Source of the DNA: Mycolicibacterium tusciae
Lineage (GTDB): Bacteria > Actinomycetota > Actinomycetes > Mycobacteriales > Mycobacteriaceae
DNA length: 64,000 nt
Reading direction: 5' to 3'
NCBI RefSeq assembly: GCF_002086795.1
Contig: NZ_MVIM01000003.1
Coordinates: forward strand, 1-64,000
The notes beneath the pieces were generated by a model. That model was not told where the DNA came from, made no database searches, and was given only the letters and a program-made list of their open reading frames with translations. Made by a program: the position numbers and the translations under genes. This document shows positions 26,548-36,248 of the stretch, one piece after another (within the stretch, counting starts at the first letter, position 1; each line of letters opens with the position of its first letter).

Positions 26548-27657
26548 TCAAGCCTGTGTGCCTTCCTCAGACGACGCTTCAGCCAATACGTAGTAAGTTC
26601 CTCGGCGGACGCCGCGTCGTGCTAAGGCACCATCCCGTACCAAAGCCTGAAGCACATCTCGCGCCTCACCCGAGGTGATCGAAACCATCTCGCGAAGGTT
26701 CGTATTTGTGACACGACCTGTCGTTCGCGCAATCTGCAGAGCTTTCGCGGCTGCGCCTTCGAAATCTTGATCGACGACCGCGTCAGTGGCTGGCCTCGGC
26801 GGGAAGGCTATATCGCCAATCGTCACTCGTGGAATTCGCACGACGCCCTCGCTGGGCTCCAGCGCAACGAGCGGTGTCGTCCGCAGGGCGTCATCCTGCG
26901 CACGGTGTCGCCCGGCGGTCTCCGCTGGCTGGTCCGACAAGCCGGCCGCAGCTGCGTTGAAAATTTCCTCAATCGTCGAATTCAGCTCGTTGTCATCGAG
27001 CGCAGCAAAAGAGACCATGGGCGTAAGCCGGAGTAGCCGCTTCATGGCCTCACGCATTAATTGCATGCGGGATTCCGCCGCGCCGCGGTCGACCCGTGAC
27101 AGGAACTCTCGGGCCACGCCGCGTGCTAGACGCAGGTCAGCGGCAATCGTAGGCCGCTCCATGATGTTGACCAGTTCGTCTTCTCCGAGCTGAGTAAGTT
27201 CTATCTCCGGTCCTAAAACTTCTGCACGCCACCACAAGCGTCGGAAAGTGTTGCGGTTGATGTTGCCGACAAAACGCCTGCGGTCCGCTTGGGCGCCGAA
27301 CCGCCACACGGCGACATCGAGAAGCCAGCAACAGGTCAGATAGGTCCATACCTCCTCGTGCGAAGCCTCATTGGGACTGATATCCAAGCGTTGACGGAGT
27401 AAGCGGGCAGCGCGGCCTTCAAACTCCGACGGGTTCTGTATCGAGGACGGCATGCCGTATTCACGAGCCAACGCGAGGATCTCATCTCGCAGGGCGTGGA
27501 GCTCGCTGTCTGAGATTCTCGTGCCGCCGACGGGCGTATACGTCACCGATTGGCTCATGTCGGGCATCGCCGCAGCGAGTAGCCGGATATCTGAGACCGG
27601 CAAAGATGTGAGGAGCTGAAGCGCGGGCTCCCTGGCGAGGCGAGGAAGGACGATCAT
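26548..27657 (-). CDS. island protein with C-terminal winged helix (possibly DUF6339)
   Basis: The 369-residue protein starts MIVLPRLAREPALQLLTSLP directly after the stop of the gene before it (TAGATG). The middle is Trp- and Arg-rich (VWTYLTCCWLLDVAVWRFGA), and the last 80 residues look like a winged helix (AKALQIARTTGRVTNTNLRE, then SGEARDVLQALVRDGALARR). I think it matches the DUF6339 family seen in similar gene clusters, but I could not confirm that. The role is probably DNA binding or target recognition within the island complex, by inference. Bases 26419-26547 after it appear non-coding. Confidence 0.8.
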   Translation of the reverse strand: MIVLPRLAREPALQLLTSLPVSDIRLLAAAMPDMSQSVTYTPVGGTRISDSELHALRDEILALAREYGMPSSIQNPSEFEGRAARLLRQRLDISPNEASHEEVWTYLTCCWLLDVAVWRFGAQADRRRFVGNINRNTFRRLWWRAEVLGPEIELTQLGEDELVNIMERPTIAADLRLARGVAREFLSRVDRGAAESRMQLMREAMKRLLRLTPMVSFAALDDNELNSTIEEIFNAAAAGLSDQPAETAGRHRAQDDALRTTPLVALEPSEGVVRIPRVTIGDIAFPPRPATDAVVDQDFEGAAAKALQIARTTGRVTNTNLREMVSITSGEARDVLQALVRDGALARRGVRRGTYYVLAEASSEEGTQA

Positions 27658-28551
27658 CTAACCGATTACTCCAAATCGCGCTTGCAACTCGGCGTTGAAG
27701 CGCGGAGATTCGTCGAGGCTACGCGAACGCAGCGTCGCCACTGGCACGCCCGGCCAACATGTCGCTATCAGGTCGGACAACATACGGCCGACGGAATCCT
27801 CTTCAAACGCGCCGGGACTCTCGACGAACCGGTCGTTGCCGAGAGCCCCCAGAACCAGAGCGCGGGCGACGTCGAACATCACAAACGAGCGCACGGCATG
27901 GGTCCGCGAATCCGCACTGCCGGATCGGAGGAGATCAGGAAGTACGTCATGACAGGAGTTGACGATCAAACGTAGGCCGCCCAGGACTGGGGCCTCAAGA
28001 TCGTCAGGGTTCCAATCGAGCGCCCATGCTGCATTGTCGGGATAATGGAGAGTTTGCGAAAAGTCCACCGCGGTAATTGGAAATCGTGACGCACCACCTT
28101 CGAGCGCGACCTGCGAAGTTTCGACCCAGAGTATTGTTCCGGGCCGTCGCGGCGAAATCGGTGAGGCATCGTCGCCGGTACTTCGCAGTACAAGCCGAGT
28201 ACCCAGATTGAGGCGGCCGCCAATCATGGCTCCCGGAATTGCAAGCTCCAAGGTGACCCGGACGGCCCCTTCCTCGGTCCCAAGTTCGACGACACGACCA
28301 CTTCCGCCCAATCTCGTTGTGGTGCTGCTCCATGCCGCAGTGATCGCGAAAGATGCGTCCCTCCCGAGCGAACAGGCTTCGCGGACTACGTCCAAGTCAA
28401 CCTCTACCGTCCGGATCAGTTCGAGATCTGTAAAGGGATCCCAGTGATCGAGTCGGTCGCCCACTTCTGACCCGTCGGAGGTGCACCAAGGGAGCCCGGC
28501 CATCGCCCCTTCCGGGGGAAGGAGGTATGGAGTCGCCGCGGGGGTCCTCAT
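27658..28551 (-). CDS. island protein of unknown function
   Basis: The 297-residue product overlaps the GHKL ATPase gene upstream by four bases and abuts the gene downstream, so it is an integral operon member. The sequence looks like an all-beta domain followed by a helical part; there is no signal peptide or membrane helix, and I recognise no motif. In the beta part, alternating hydrophobic strands (AVRVTLELAIPG, RLVLRSTG) are visible. It may be a scaffold or adaptor of the ATPase-nuclease complex; this is context only. Confidence 0.8.
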   Translation of the reverse strand: MRTPAATPYLLPPEGAMAGLPWCTSDGSEVGDRLDHWDPFTDLELIRTVEVDLDVVREACSLGRDASFAITAAWSSTTTRLGGSGRVVELGTEEGAVRVTLELAIPGAMIGGRLNLGTRLVLRSTGDDASPISPRRPGTILWVETSQVALEGGASRFPITAVDFSQTLHYPDNAAWALDWNPDDLEAPVLGGLRLIVNSCHDVLPDLLRSGSADSRTHAVRSFVMFDVARALVLGALGNDRFVESPGAFEEDSVGRMLSDLIATCWPGVPVATLRSRSLDESPRFNAELQARFGVIG

Positions 28552-30533
28552 GCGGTCTCTACTTCGATGTTCAATTGCATCATCTCTTCGCGGAGCTCAA
28601 CCTCCGCTGTCCAGAGCCCATCGACTCCCTCCGGACCTGCCATGATCTCCATCGTTGGATGACGCTCGCCCGCGGGATCGACCCAAGCCAGCACACTTGG
28701 TGCGATGTATCCCGCGGGTGCCTCGGATTCAACTTGGCCTCCGTCATTTGTCATGATCTCTACAGTTGCGGAGAGCCGGATACGGTTTCCCCGGGAACGC
28801 ACCTCAAACGGGTACTTCACCACTGGTGTGCCATCCGGAGCGATTGCCGGTGAAGGGTCGCCACCAGGCCGAGTCTGAGGTGGTCGCTGAGAATGGGAAG
28901 CGCTTCCAGCGGCTACCTCGGATCCGTTGTCTCCTAGCCGCTTTCCTGATGCGGTGGGATTGTCCCTGCCATCAACCCAAGTCTCTGCAGCAACCTGATC
29001 TGCGTCGCGACTTCCCGGCGCACGTCGACGCCGGCGCTTCGGTTCAGGTCGTTTTCCGGCCGACGGTCGTCGAGCCCCGGGTCCCTCATGGCCTGGCATG
29101 AGAGCGGCGAGTGCATCAGCAAACTCGCCCAACGGGATACCGTCTGATTCATGAACAGTCTTCAGCGAGGTGTCGTATCCAGCGGCACTCCGGCAGTACG
29201 TCTGCACTCGTTCGAGTGCGATCTTTACGAATGACCGCCAACGCGGATCGTGTACGAACCGATAAATCCAGTCATCGTGGGTCGGTGGCTCGGCAGCCTT
29301 GAACATGTCATCAACATCGAGTGCGCATTTGAAAACGCCTGAATAACCGATCTTGCCAATAACCGGCGTCGCACCGGGCAGGTAGCGGACAACCAACTCT
29401 GGCGTTCGCATTAGTGCGATGTGATGGACGGAGGCGGCTGTGATCCGCGCACCCTGGGGAACAGGACGATCCGGCAAATCGGATGGGGCGACCGGACCCT
29501 TCTGGATCGTCAATCGTCCGAGTGTCTTCGCGGGCCGAAGTGCCTTGATTGGTTTGTCGATAATCAGTTCGTCCTCATCCCCGGGTTCAAGGCGCATTAC
29601 GTCCATCGCCTCAACGAATCCGCGGAGTCGCGGATGGTGTCTGGGATTCGGAATCCGAACCGCTGCACCGTTATCGACGACCCCAAACTCCATCGAGCGC
29701 CGCGCACCACTCGGTGTGTCGATCATGCGTGGCCAGAAATTCCATGCCAATGCCTCTGCGATGAAGTCCATGGTGGCGTCGATACCGTCCGAACTTTGGA
29801 CGGTGACTGCAGGGGCAACGACAACGACTGTGGTGCCCATTGAGTCAGCGCCATCGCGCTCGGGAAGACCAAGTTCGCGCGCAATCTGCGCGGCATCCTC
29901 GCCAAGGAGCGGTTCTGGCACACCTTCGCTGATGCGTCCCCACCAGTGACGCCCAGTGTACGGGCGGCCGTCGACGTCAAAAGTATCTCCGAGGCCGCAC
30001 GCGAGCAATCGTCGCTCGAGTTCACCGCCCCCCGCGTCGCACAGCGTGTCAACAATGATTGTCTGTGCCCGACTCGCAATGTAGAACGCTGCTTTGCCGT
30101 AGCCGAATGAACCGCCACCAAATTCCTTATCGGGCGGTTGGCCGATGTTTCTGAGAAAGTCGACGAAATCGCGTGGTTCCCCGTGGCCATCTGCCCGGGT
30201 GGGCCCTCCTAGTCCGTGGGTTCCGAAGTCGGCGATGTAGAGCGTCTGCATGCCGTCCGCAAGTTCTTCTGCGAGGCGAAGACCTGGCGGCGGATCTACG
30301 AGGATCCGTTCCCGAAGAACGCGAACCTGCGCTGGGTCGAGGACGCGGCGTCCGATCTCGATTCGAATCTTGTTGACATCCGGGCGTTTCGCGTCCCAGC
30401 AGTTCTGAACTGCTTCTCGGACGAGAACCTCCAACGGCTCAGTGTCGGGCCTTCCCAGTTGGTTGAGTACTCCAACGGCAGCCAATCCGCCCGTGGCGTT
30501 GTACGGTTCGGAATACCTCTCCAGTGCGATCAT
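28548..30533 (-). CDS. GHKL ATPase of MutL/MORC type
   Basis: The 661-residue protein has the GHKL boxes REAVQNCWDA (N-box, about 39-48), ADFGTHGLGG (G1, D102) and GGGSFGYGKAAFY (G2, about 139-151), then a long transducer-like part, a Pro/Arg/Gly-rich linker around residue 500 and a C-terminal beta-rich domain. It corresponds to the MutL-like ATPase that accompanies Z1 and PD-(D/E)XK proteins in predicted and tested defence loci. Four-base overlaps on both sides tie it to its neighbours. Confidence 0.87.
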   Translation of the reverse strand: MIALERYSEPYNATGGLAAVGVLNQLGRPDTEPLEVLVREAVQNCWDAKRPDVNKIRIEIGRRVLDPAQVRVLRERILVDPPPGLRLAEELADGMQTLYIADFGTHGLGGPTRADGHGEPRDFVDFLRNIGQPPDKEFGGGSFGYGKAAFYIASRAQTIIVDTLCDAGGGELERRLLACGLGDTFDVDGRPYTGRHWWGRISEGVPEPLLGEDAAQIARELGLPERDGADSMGTTVVVVAPAVTVQSSDGIDATMDFIAEALAWNFWPRMIDTPSGARRSMEFGVVDNGAAVRIPNPRHHPRLRGFVEAMDVMRLEPGDEDELIIDKPIKALRPAKTLGRLTIQKGPVAPSDLPDRPVPQGARITAASVHHIALMRTPELVVRYLPGATPVIGKIGYSGVFKCALDVDDMFKAAEPPTHDDWIYRFVHDPRWRSFVKIALERVQTYCRSAAGYDTSLKTVHESDGIPLGEFADALAALMPGHEGPGARRPSAGKRPEPKRRRRRAPGSRDADQVAAETWVDGRDNPTASGKRLGDNGSEVAAGSASHSQRPPQTRPGGDPSPAIAPDGTPVVKYPFEVRSRGNRIRLSATVEIMTNDGGQVESEAPAGYIAPSVLAWVDPAGERHPTMEIMAGPEGVDGLWTAEVELREEMMQLNIEVETA

Positions 30534-31525
30534 TGTGCTCCACCCGATCCCATCACTTCGAGTAGGTCACTGTATTCTGCCGGCGTCAGGGCGTCGTTAA
30601 CTCGGCTCTGGAGGTCGACAACGTAGCTCAGGTCGAGAACCCCTGATGGGCGTTTGCCTCCGACGAATGTCGTGGGCACGATGCGTGGCATATCATCGTC
30701 CACCCGGAAGGTAATTCGTTCTCGAACTTCGAAAGTGACATCAGCAGTGGCCGGTAGGTCAGTTGCGAGAATCTTCGCGTCGGCAAGAGCCTTGAATAGC
30801 TTCTGCGCTGAGATTCCCCTGCTGAGTAGATGATTGACCAACGATGCGACTGAATATCCACTGCCTGGAACATATTCGAGCCGCACGAGGTGCAGGAGAA
30901 GCCGCCCACCGTCCGGCGGCACCAGCTGATCCTCACCGTGAACTGTGATCCGGTAGCCGGTGTGAGACTTGGTTGTTTTGACTTCGATCGCGTCTGGGCC
31001 TTGCCTGAAATCATGCCGCGCGCCCGATGGCCCAACCCAAGAATTAAAAGCCGTTGCGCCACCGACATCGACCGCATCCGCGACAAGGAGCAATTCGCCT
31101 ATCAGAGTCGCGATCTTGTCGTGGCTGGGTGGGCCTGGTGATGCGGTCAGGAATTGGCGCCACTCCTGCAGCACCGCCTCCACCGCTTCTGTGGGGCCTT
31201 CATCGAAGCGCTCTAATCTGTCAATGACGGCGACGATAAAGTAGTCGAAGACTTCGGCGAGGGAGGGGAATAGGCAAACAACATCGACAAGGTCGCGGCG
31301 GACGTTATTGATGATGAGGTTGCGTGTTGATACCGCTAGAGTGGCAATATCGGTCGTCGGCGGTGTGTCGTTCTCGTGGGTCAGAAGTAAGTGCTGGCGT
31401 GATTGCCCATCAAGTCCGACATAGACTCTCTCGGTCGCGAGGATCGGCAGTACGGCCAAACCCGTTCCCGGTGGGGGATTCTGGGAACGAAGTGCAGTGA
31501 AAGCGATTCTGATGTCGTCGATCAT
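30530..31525 (-). CDS. PD-(D/E)XK motif protein (DUF4420)
   Basis: The 331-residue protein fits the DUF4420 PD-(D/E)XK family: a helix with IGELLLVAD (E144), then D172 in ARHDFRQGP, and the core strand AIEVKTT (E181-V-K183), giving a complete metal-dependent nuclease site. It is the most likely DNA-cutting subunit of the Z1/GHKL module. The gene overlaps both the Z1 gene upstream and the GHKL ATPase downstream by four bases. Confidence 0.87.
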   Translation of the reverse strand: MIDDIRIAFTALRSQNPPPGTGLAVLPILATERVYVGLDGQSRQHLLLTHENDTPPTTDIATLAVSTRNLIINNVRRDLVDVVCLFPSLAEVFDYFIVAVIDRLERFDEGPTEAVEAVLQEWRQFLTASPGPPSHDKIATLIGELLLVADAVDVGGATAFNSWVGPSGARHDFRQGPDAIEVKTTKSHTGYRITVHGEDQLVPPDGGRLLLHLVRLEYVPGSGYSVASLVNHLLSRGISAQKLFKALADAKILATDLPATADVTFEVRERITFRVDDDMPRIVPTTFVGGKRPSGVLDLSYVVDLQSRVNDALTPAEYSDLLEVMGSGGAQ

Positions 31526-34179
31526 TGCGCCACCTGGATCTCGGGTTCATCCGGAACGTCGTTGTCGTCGGGCGCTTCGACCTCTACTCCAGTCATCGCA
31601 GCGACATCCGCAGTCACGTATTCGACATCAGCTCTGGCAGAGCCACTTTCGGGAAAGACGATTCCGACGCCAATTGCGTGCGTGACGGCCCCTAGGGCGG
31701 CGCGTGTACTCGCTGATCCGCGGACCGGTTTGCTGTCTTTCGAGACAGGGTAGAGCAGGAGGAGTCCGGATCCGTCACCGAAACCTCCGCCCTCTCCCCC
31801 TGGGGCATTGCGCAGCTGAACCAATCGGGCGTTCGAAGTCTTGTCCGTCAACTCACCCTCGGGCAGATCGAGATCGATTACTCGATCATTGCGGCTCATC
31901 AATGCCTTGATATCTGCGTATGTTTGGCCGCCCACTACATCAAGCCTGGCGCGATTGATACACCCGACTTTCTCTGGGAGTCCAAGGTCGACTTCACCGA
32001 GGTAGTCCGAGCCACTGGTGCGACCCATGATAACGATGTTGAACTTGTGCAATTCGTTCTCGTCTCGGCGGCTGAGGATGTATCGGCTGATTAGCTCACC
32101 GTCGAGATCGCGGCTGTTTTCGTGGAAATTGTATGCCGACAGAAAACTGATGACGTGCTGGCTGTCGACGCCGCGGAGTGTGATTATGCCGCCTCTAGTT
32201 TTGCGTTCGGCATCTTCGGCTGATCGCAGGAGTTGTTGTGCTGCTTCGATATTGGACGATAGCCAGTCCCGGTCTTTATGGTTAAATAGAATCGTCTGCA
32301 ACCGTCGGCCGGCGTAGGACACCTGTGCGCGTCGTGCATGTTGCATTTTCGCCGCCGCGGTGATGGCGAGTTTGGGATGCGTTCGTATCCGAATTCCGAA
32401 CTCCTCGGGCGTAAGGTGTTCGACCTCGAGACGTTCAATGTCGTATCGGATCTCTTGTTCAACGGTCGCGAGATGGTGGAACCACTCACGCATCTCGTCG
32501 GTCATCCATATGCGGGTTAGGTCCGCGTACCCATTTCGATAGCCGAACCACCTACCCATTTGCAGAAGTGTGTCGTACGCGGATGCGGTACGAACGAAGA
32601 AGGAGACGGCCAAGCCTTCGAGTGTCAGTCCTCGGGAGAGTGTGTTGCCACCGACAGCAATGATGACTCTCGGATTCTCGTCATCGAAGTTCAGGCGTTC
32701 AATGCTGCGGGAGTTGTCGGTGATGACCTCCGCCGCTTGGGCAACCGTTGGTAACACCTCATTAATGTCCGTCCAGTCAATCGGATCGACGCCGAAAGCA
32801 TCCGCACGGACCAACTCGCATTCCGCGAGCCACTGTTGTTCGAGCGCACTTAACAGATCCGGATCGCGGCGCGCGAGACGTGTTGCCAACGCCCTGAGAT
32901 AACCCTTGATCTGTTCGGCAGTTCGTTCGTGTACGTCGATGTGCTGCGATGAATGCACAAGGGCGGTCGCGTGGCGGTTGCCCTTGCGCCGGATCCGCCT
33001 AGCGGCGGTGCTCATAAGGAAATATCTGAGTGCCGCGTCCAAGCTCTCGGTTATCTGGGGTTCGAAAACGTGGCGTTTGGCGGCGCCTTTAGGTCGAAGG
33101 TCGTCGATCTCGTCTTCGGGCACCGACCGCACGAAGTTGTTGCCGTCGTCGCCGACGTCAATGTCGTCGAAGTTCAGTGGTTCGCGACCGAAGATCGCTT
33201 CCGGTCCTATATAAACTCCCGGACGGGGAAGATCAACTATGAAATCCCGCGGGTACAGGTCCTCGTAGTCTTTGGGGTCGATCAGCACGTTAGCGAAAGG
33301 TGTTGCGGTATAACCGACGTACGCGGATTTGGGTACCCCGTTGACAATTTTGCGTATCAAACCGTTGATACGGGTCGGTTGACGGTCGGGCTTGGAAGTG
33401 TTGACAGTCGCTTGGTCCGCCTCATCGTCGATTATCAGAACGGGACAGGCGGCGAGCACCTCAGGTCTCGCGGCGAAGAGCCAGTTCTTGAGGGCTCGAA
33501 GCCGCGGGCCATTCTTTTTCACTACTGCCAGCACCCTCTGATCGCGGGTTGACAGCAGTGCATCTACATTGTCTGTTGGTCGGAAATCTTGCTCGTTGGT
33601 CAAGCGATGCCACTTATCCGACAACGGCTCCCAGAGTTGTTCGTTAAGGCGGTCCTGGGTCTGCTGTCGTAGGGCATCGTGAATGCCCGAGAGCACGATG
33701 AACATCCGGTATCCGGCGTCGGCGGCCTTTGCGATGACTGCGGTGAAGTTGGTGGTCTTGCCGCTTTGGACGTATCCCAAGACGAGACCGCGGCACTGAT
33801 ACTCGCCTTCGCCGGCAGGATTAGGCAGGTTTGCCACGACCTTGGTAGATGACTGATTGAGGTCGTGAAGCATCTCGTCGTTCCACCCCTCGGTCCGAAG
33901 AATGTCGACCAGCGCAGACCAGTTTCGATCCTCTTCCCGGGGTCCTGGATACCAAGACTCGATATTGCCGGCGACGACGTTCGTCGGCGTCTGCGCCTGT
34001 TGAATCATTTCATTTAGTTCGCGGATCCGGGCCGCGGCCGCTTGGACCCTGGCGGGGTCGACGAGTTGAGACAACTCCGCGACGGCCTCATCGAGCGTCG
34101 AAGGCTGCCCGTCTCGCATGATCCGTGCGAGCTGGCGGACCACTGGGTCTTCGGCCGTCAGCTGGTCAAGATCAGTCAC
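31522..34179 (-). CDS. Z1 domain ATPase/helicase-like protein
   Basis: The 885-residue protein is a Z1-domain (superfamily II-like) ATPase. It has Walker A LGYVQSGKTTNF (about 134-145), IVLSGIHDALRQQTQDRL, a DEAD-like box LIIDDEADQ (249-256), KSAYVGYTATPFANV and NTLSRGLTLEGLAVSFF, which match helicase motifs II, III and VI. Z1 proteins occur with MORC/MutL ATPases and Vsr or PD-(D/E)XK nucleases in predicted restriction systems and in Mza-type defence. It is the first large gene of the island operon, 114 bases after a small gene. Confidence 0.9.
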   Translation of the reverse strand: MTDLDQLTAEDPVVRQLARIMRDGQPSTLDEAVAELSQLVDPARVQAAAARIRELNEMIQQAQTPTNVVAGNIESWYPGPREEDRNWSALVDILRTEGWNDEMLHDLNQSSTKVVANLPNPAGEGEYQCRGLVLGYVQSGKTTNFTAVIAKAADAGYRMFIVLSGIHDALRQQTQDRLNEQLWEPLSDKWHRLTNEQDFRPTDNVDALLSTRDQRVLAVVKKNGPRLRALKNWLFAARPEVLAACPVLIIDDEADQATVNTSKPDRQPTRINGLIRKIVNGVPKSAYVGYTATPFANVLIDPKDYEDLYPRDFIVDLPRPGVYIGPEAIFGREPLNFDDIDVGDDGNNFVRSVPEDEIDDLRPKGAAKRHVFEPQITESLDAALRYFLMSTAARRIRRKGNRHATALVHSSQHIDVHERTAEQIKGYLRALATRLARRDPDLLSALEQQWLAECELVRADAFGVDPIDWTDINEVLPTVAQAAEVITDNSRSIERLNFDDENPRVIIAVGGNTLSRGLTLEGLAVSFFVRTASAYDTLLQMGRWFGYRNGYADLTRIWMTDEMREWFHHLATVEQEIRYDIERLEVEHLTPEEFGIRIRTHPKLAITAAAKMQHARRAQVSYAGRRLQTILFNHKDRDWLSSNIEAAQQLLRSAEDAERKTRGGIITLRGVDSQHVISFLSAYNFHENSRDLDGELISRYILSRRDENELHKFNIVIMGRTSGSDYLGEVDLGLPEKVGCINRARLDVVGGQTYADIKALMSRNDRVIDLDLPEGELTDKTSNARLVQLRNAPGGEGGGFGDGSGLLLLYPVSKDSKPVRGSASTRAALGAVTHAIGVGIVFPESGSARADVEYVTADVAAMTGVEVEAPDDNDVPDEPEIQVAQ

Positions 34180-34293
34180 AGTGGCGCACTCCTCTAATCA
34201 ACTGCCCATGTTGACGACCGCCCTGTGGCGGGCGCGGGTTCTTCTGGCTGGGCGGGCACAGGCCAGCACAGAGATTGAGCTGCGAATCGCTAA

Positions 34294-34521
34294 TCATCTG
34301 ACGAGGTCAGGAAATACCTCTCGGATGATTGCGAGCAGATCTTCAGCGCGCGATTTGTCCAGCTGAAGCACTTGGCTGGTTGTGCCGTCGGATGCATAGG
34401 TTTCCAGTTGAAGAATCCTTGGTTCATTCCCGGATCGGTCGTAGGTCCAACCGCACTCCACCTGCGTCCTGAAATGAACTGTTCGGTCGTTCCTGAAACG
34501 GAAGGCGGTGATCAAAGCCAT
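34294..34521 (-). CDS. small island protein, unknown
   Basis: The product of about 75 residues, MALITAFRFRNDRTVHFRTQ onwards, continues with ECGWTYDRSGNEPRILQLET and ends SRAEDLLAIIREVFPDL. This pattern of a beta sheet plus one helix recurs in small proteins beside restriction and defence genes. I chose ATG 34521, with a possible start at 34542. It precedes the Z1 gene and probably opens the operon. Function is unknown. Bases 34543-34774 hold no supported gene and should include the promoters of this operon and of the EcsC gene. Confidence 0.7.
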   Translation of the reverse strand: MALITAFRFRNDRTVHFRTQVECGWTYDRSGNEPRILQLETYASDGTTSQVLQLDKSRAEDLLAIIREVFPDLVR

Positions 34522-34774
34522 CGATCCTTGAGCACCTTCCATGCGCGGTTGGTTGTTTGCTCGATATTAAGCGGGCTTAGCACCGTGCGTAGCGGAAGTC
34601 GGCAAAAGAGGAGCGGTTGTCGATGCACGTAGGAGGGTCGCGGAGATGCCGAGATACCTGAAAGTCCTCTATGCTCGCTAATTGTCGAAAGTGGATAGCG
34701 CCTCCGCATCATCCGGCGGGATTGACGTTGGCGATGCCGGTTACGCTGTCACAGGGTCTGGGTAACCTCGTCAT

Positions 34775-35830
34775 ATGGTTGCCAGCCGTCAAGCCGAAAT
34801 GTCCGACTACGAGCAAAAGGCATGGGCTGCGCTTCTAGATGAGGTCATGGCCAAGGGGACGGGATCTGGCCGCTTCGCTAGGTTCACCGGCGAGGCGAAG
34901 ACACAGGTCAAGGTAGGCGTCGCCAAGGCGCGGAATCATCTCGTCGATAACGTGCCCCGCGCCGATAAGGCTCTCGACGCCGTCGATGTGTCAATACAAA
35001 AAGCTCTGGCCGGTCTGCACGCAGCGTTCGTGGAGCGCGGTTTGAACTCGGTTAGCCCCGCGGTGATCTTCGCGACTTTTGCCGCGGACAGCGTGGACGT
35101 GAGTTCGTACGATGCGGTCCGCGAACTCGACCTCAGACTGTGTGACCGGTCAGTCCCAAGGCGCAAGGAGAAGTACATCGCCCTCGCGGCGGGGCAGGGC
35201 GCGGCGACCTCGTTAGCCGTCACGGGCGCGACTGTTTCTTCTACTGTCTCGGGCGGCACGACTCTGGGTGTCGCGGCCGGAGCGATCGTGGTCGACGTAA
35301 CCGCTGTGATGGTCGGGATGGGGCGCATCGTCGCGCTGGTCGCCGCTCACTATGGGTATGAGGTCCGCGACCCAGAAGAACAAGTTTTCGCAACTGGTGT
35401 ACTTAGCTACTCATCGGCCGGCAACGCGGCAGAGAAGGCGGCCTCGTTGGCCGCGCTTTCCCGTCTGACACAAGACATGATGCGTCGGGCCACTTGGAAG
35501 CAGCTTCAACGACACCAAATGGTCAACGTCATTCAGCGAGTGGTGACTTCACTTGGCTTCAACCTGACGAAAAAGAAATTGGCTCAGATTGTTCCGGTCG
35601 CGGGCGCGGTGATCAATGGAGGTCTGAACGCGCGTCTGGCACAGAACACATTCAACCGAGCCCAGTCCGCCTATCGCCTACGCTTCCTCACTGAGAAGTA
35701 CAACCTCGATCCGAAGATGTGGGCACCCAATGTCGTTGATGCTGAGTTTACAGATATGCCATTGGTCGATGAGATACTCGAAGCTGAGCTCGCAGGGAGT
35801 CCAGACGTTGGCTCGGAGAAGCAAGAATAA
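34775..35830 (+). CDS. EcsC family protein
   Basis: The 351-residue protein resembles the EcsC family: an N-terminal EQKAWAALLDEVM, a long Ala/Gly/Thr-rich hydrophobic core (YIALAAGQGAATSLAVTGAT, VVDVTAVMVGMGRIVALVAA) and KLAQIVPVAGAVINGGLNAR. EcsC proteins are membrane-associated and of unclear function, and are frequent near defence loci. Ribosome-binding sites are weak for both ATG 34775 and ATG 34799. It marks the right edge of the island. Confidence 0.82.
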   Translation: MVASRQAEMSDYEQKAWAALLDEVMAKGTGSGRFARFTGEAKTQVKVGVAKARNHLVDNVPRADKALDAVDVSIQKALAGLHAAFVERGLNSVSPAVIFATFAADSVDVSSYDAVRELDLRLCDRSVPRRKEKYIALAAGQGAATSLAVTGATVSSTVSGGTTLGVAAGAIVVDVTAVMVGMGRIVALVAAHYGYEVRDPEEQVFATGVLSYSSAGNAAEKAASLAALSRLTQDMMRRATWKQLQRHQMVNVIQRVVTSLGFNLTKKKLAQIVPVAGAVINGGLNARLAQNTFNRAQSAYRLRFLTEKYNLDPKMWAPNVVDAEFTDMPLVDEILEAELAGSPDVGSEKQE

Positions 35831-36069
35831 CCCGCGTACCGCGAATACCGCACCGGATGGAAATTGGTGGCCAGGATAGTATCGGCTGCGAACCACACCC
35901 TATAGAGCCGCAGCGCACGCCGCGGTCTCGCGGGCGCTGGCCCCGTCCGCCGGACAGGGATGCAAGGCCTTACTTAGCTCGGTCCTGAAAGGTGCCTCTG
36001 GTTACATAGCGGCGTAACACATTCAGAATCCTCCGAGCATGCGCGACATGCCAAGCTGATCCCGAGGCT

Positions 36070-36248
36070 CTACTCGTTAGTTTCGAACTGCGATCGTCCC
36101 GGAATCCAAACGGTGCCGTAATCATCGTCTGCGAGGTAGTCGTCGCCGTCCACCTCTAAGTCGTCGACTGGCCCGGGTCCGTCTCGTCCGAAGCATCTAT
36201 GTAGTGGTAATCATTCCGCTTGACCCACGCATTGAACACAACCAACAT
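36070..36248 (-). pseudogene. frameshifted small reading frame in a gene-poor stretch
   Basis: On the minus strand an ATG at 36248 opens MLVVFNAWVKRNDYHYIDAS and stops after QSTT. The neighbouring frame then continues VDDLEVDGDDYLADDDYGTV and WIPGRSQFETNE to a stop at 36070. One base shift would join them into a peptide of about 55-60 residues. I recognise no family. The remainder of 35831-36404 contains nothing else I can support apart from the leader of the ABC transporter operon. Confidence 0.35.
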
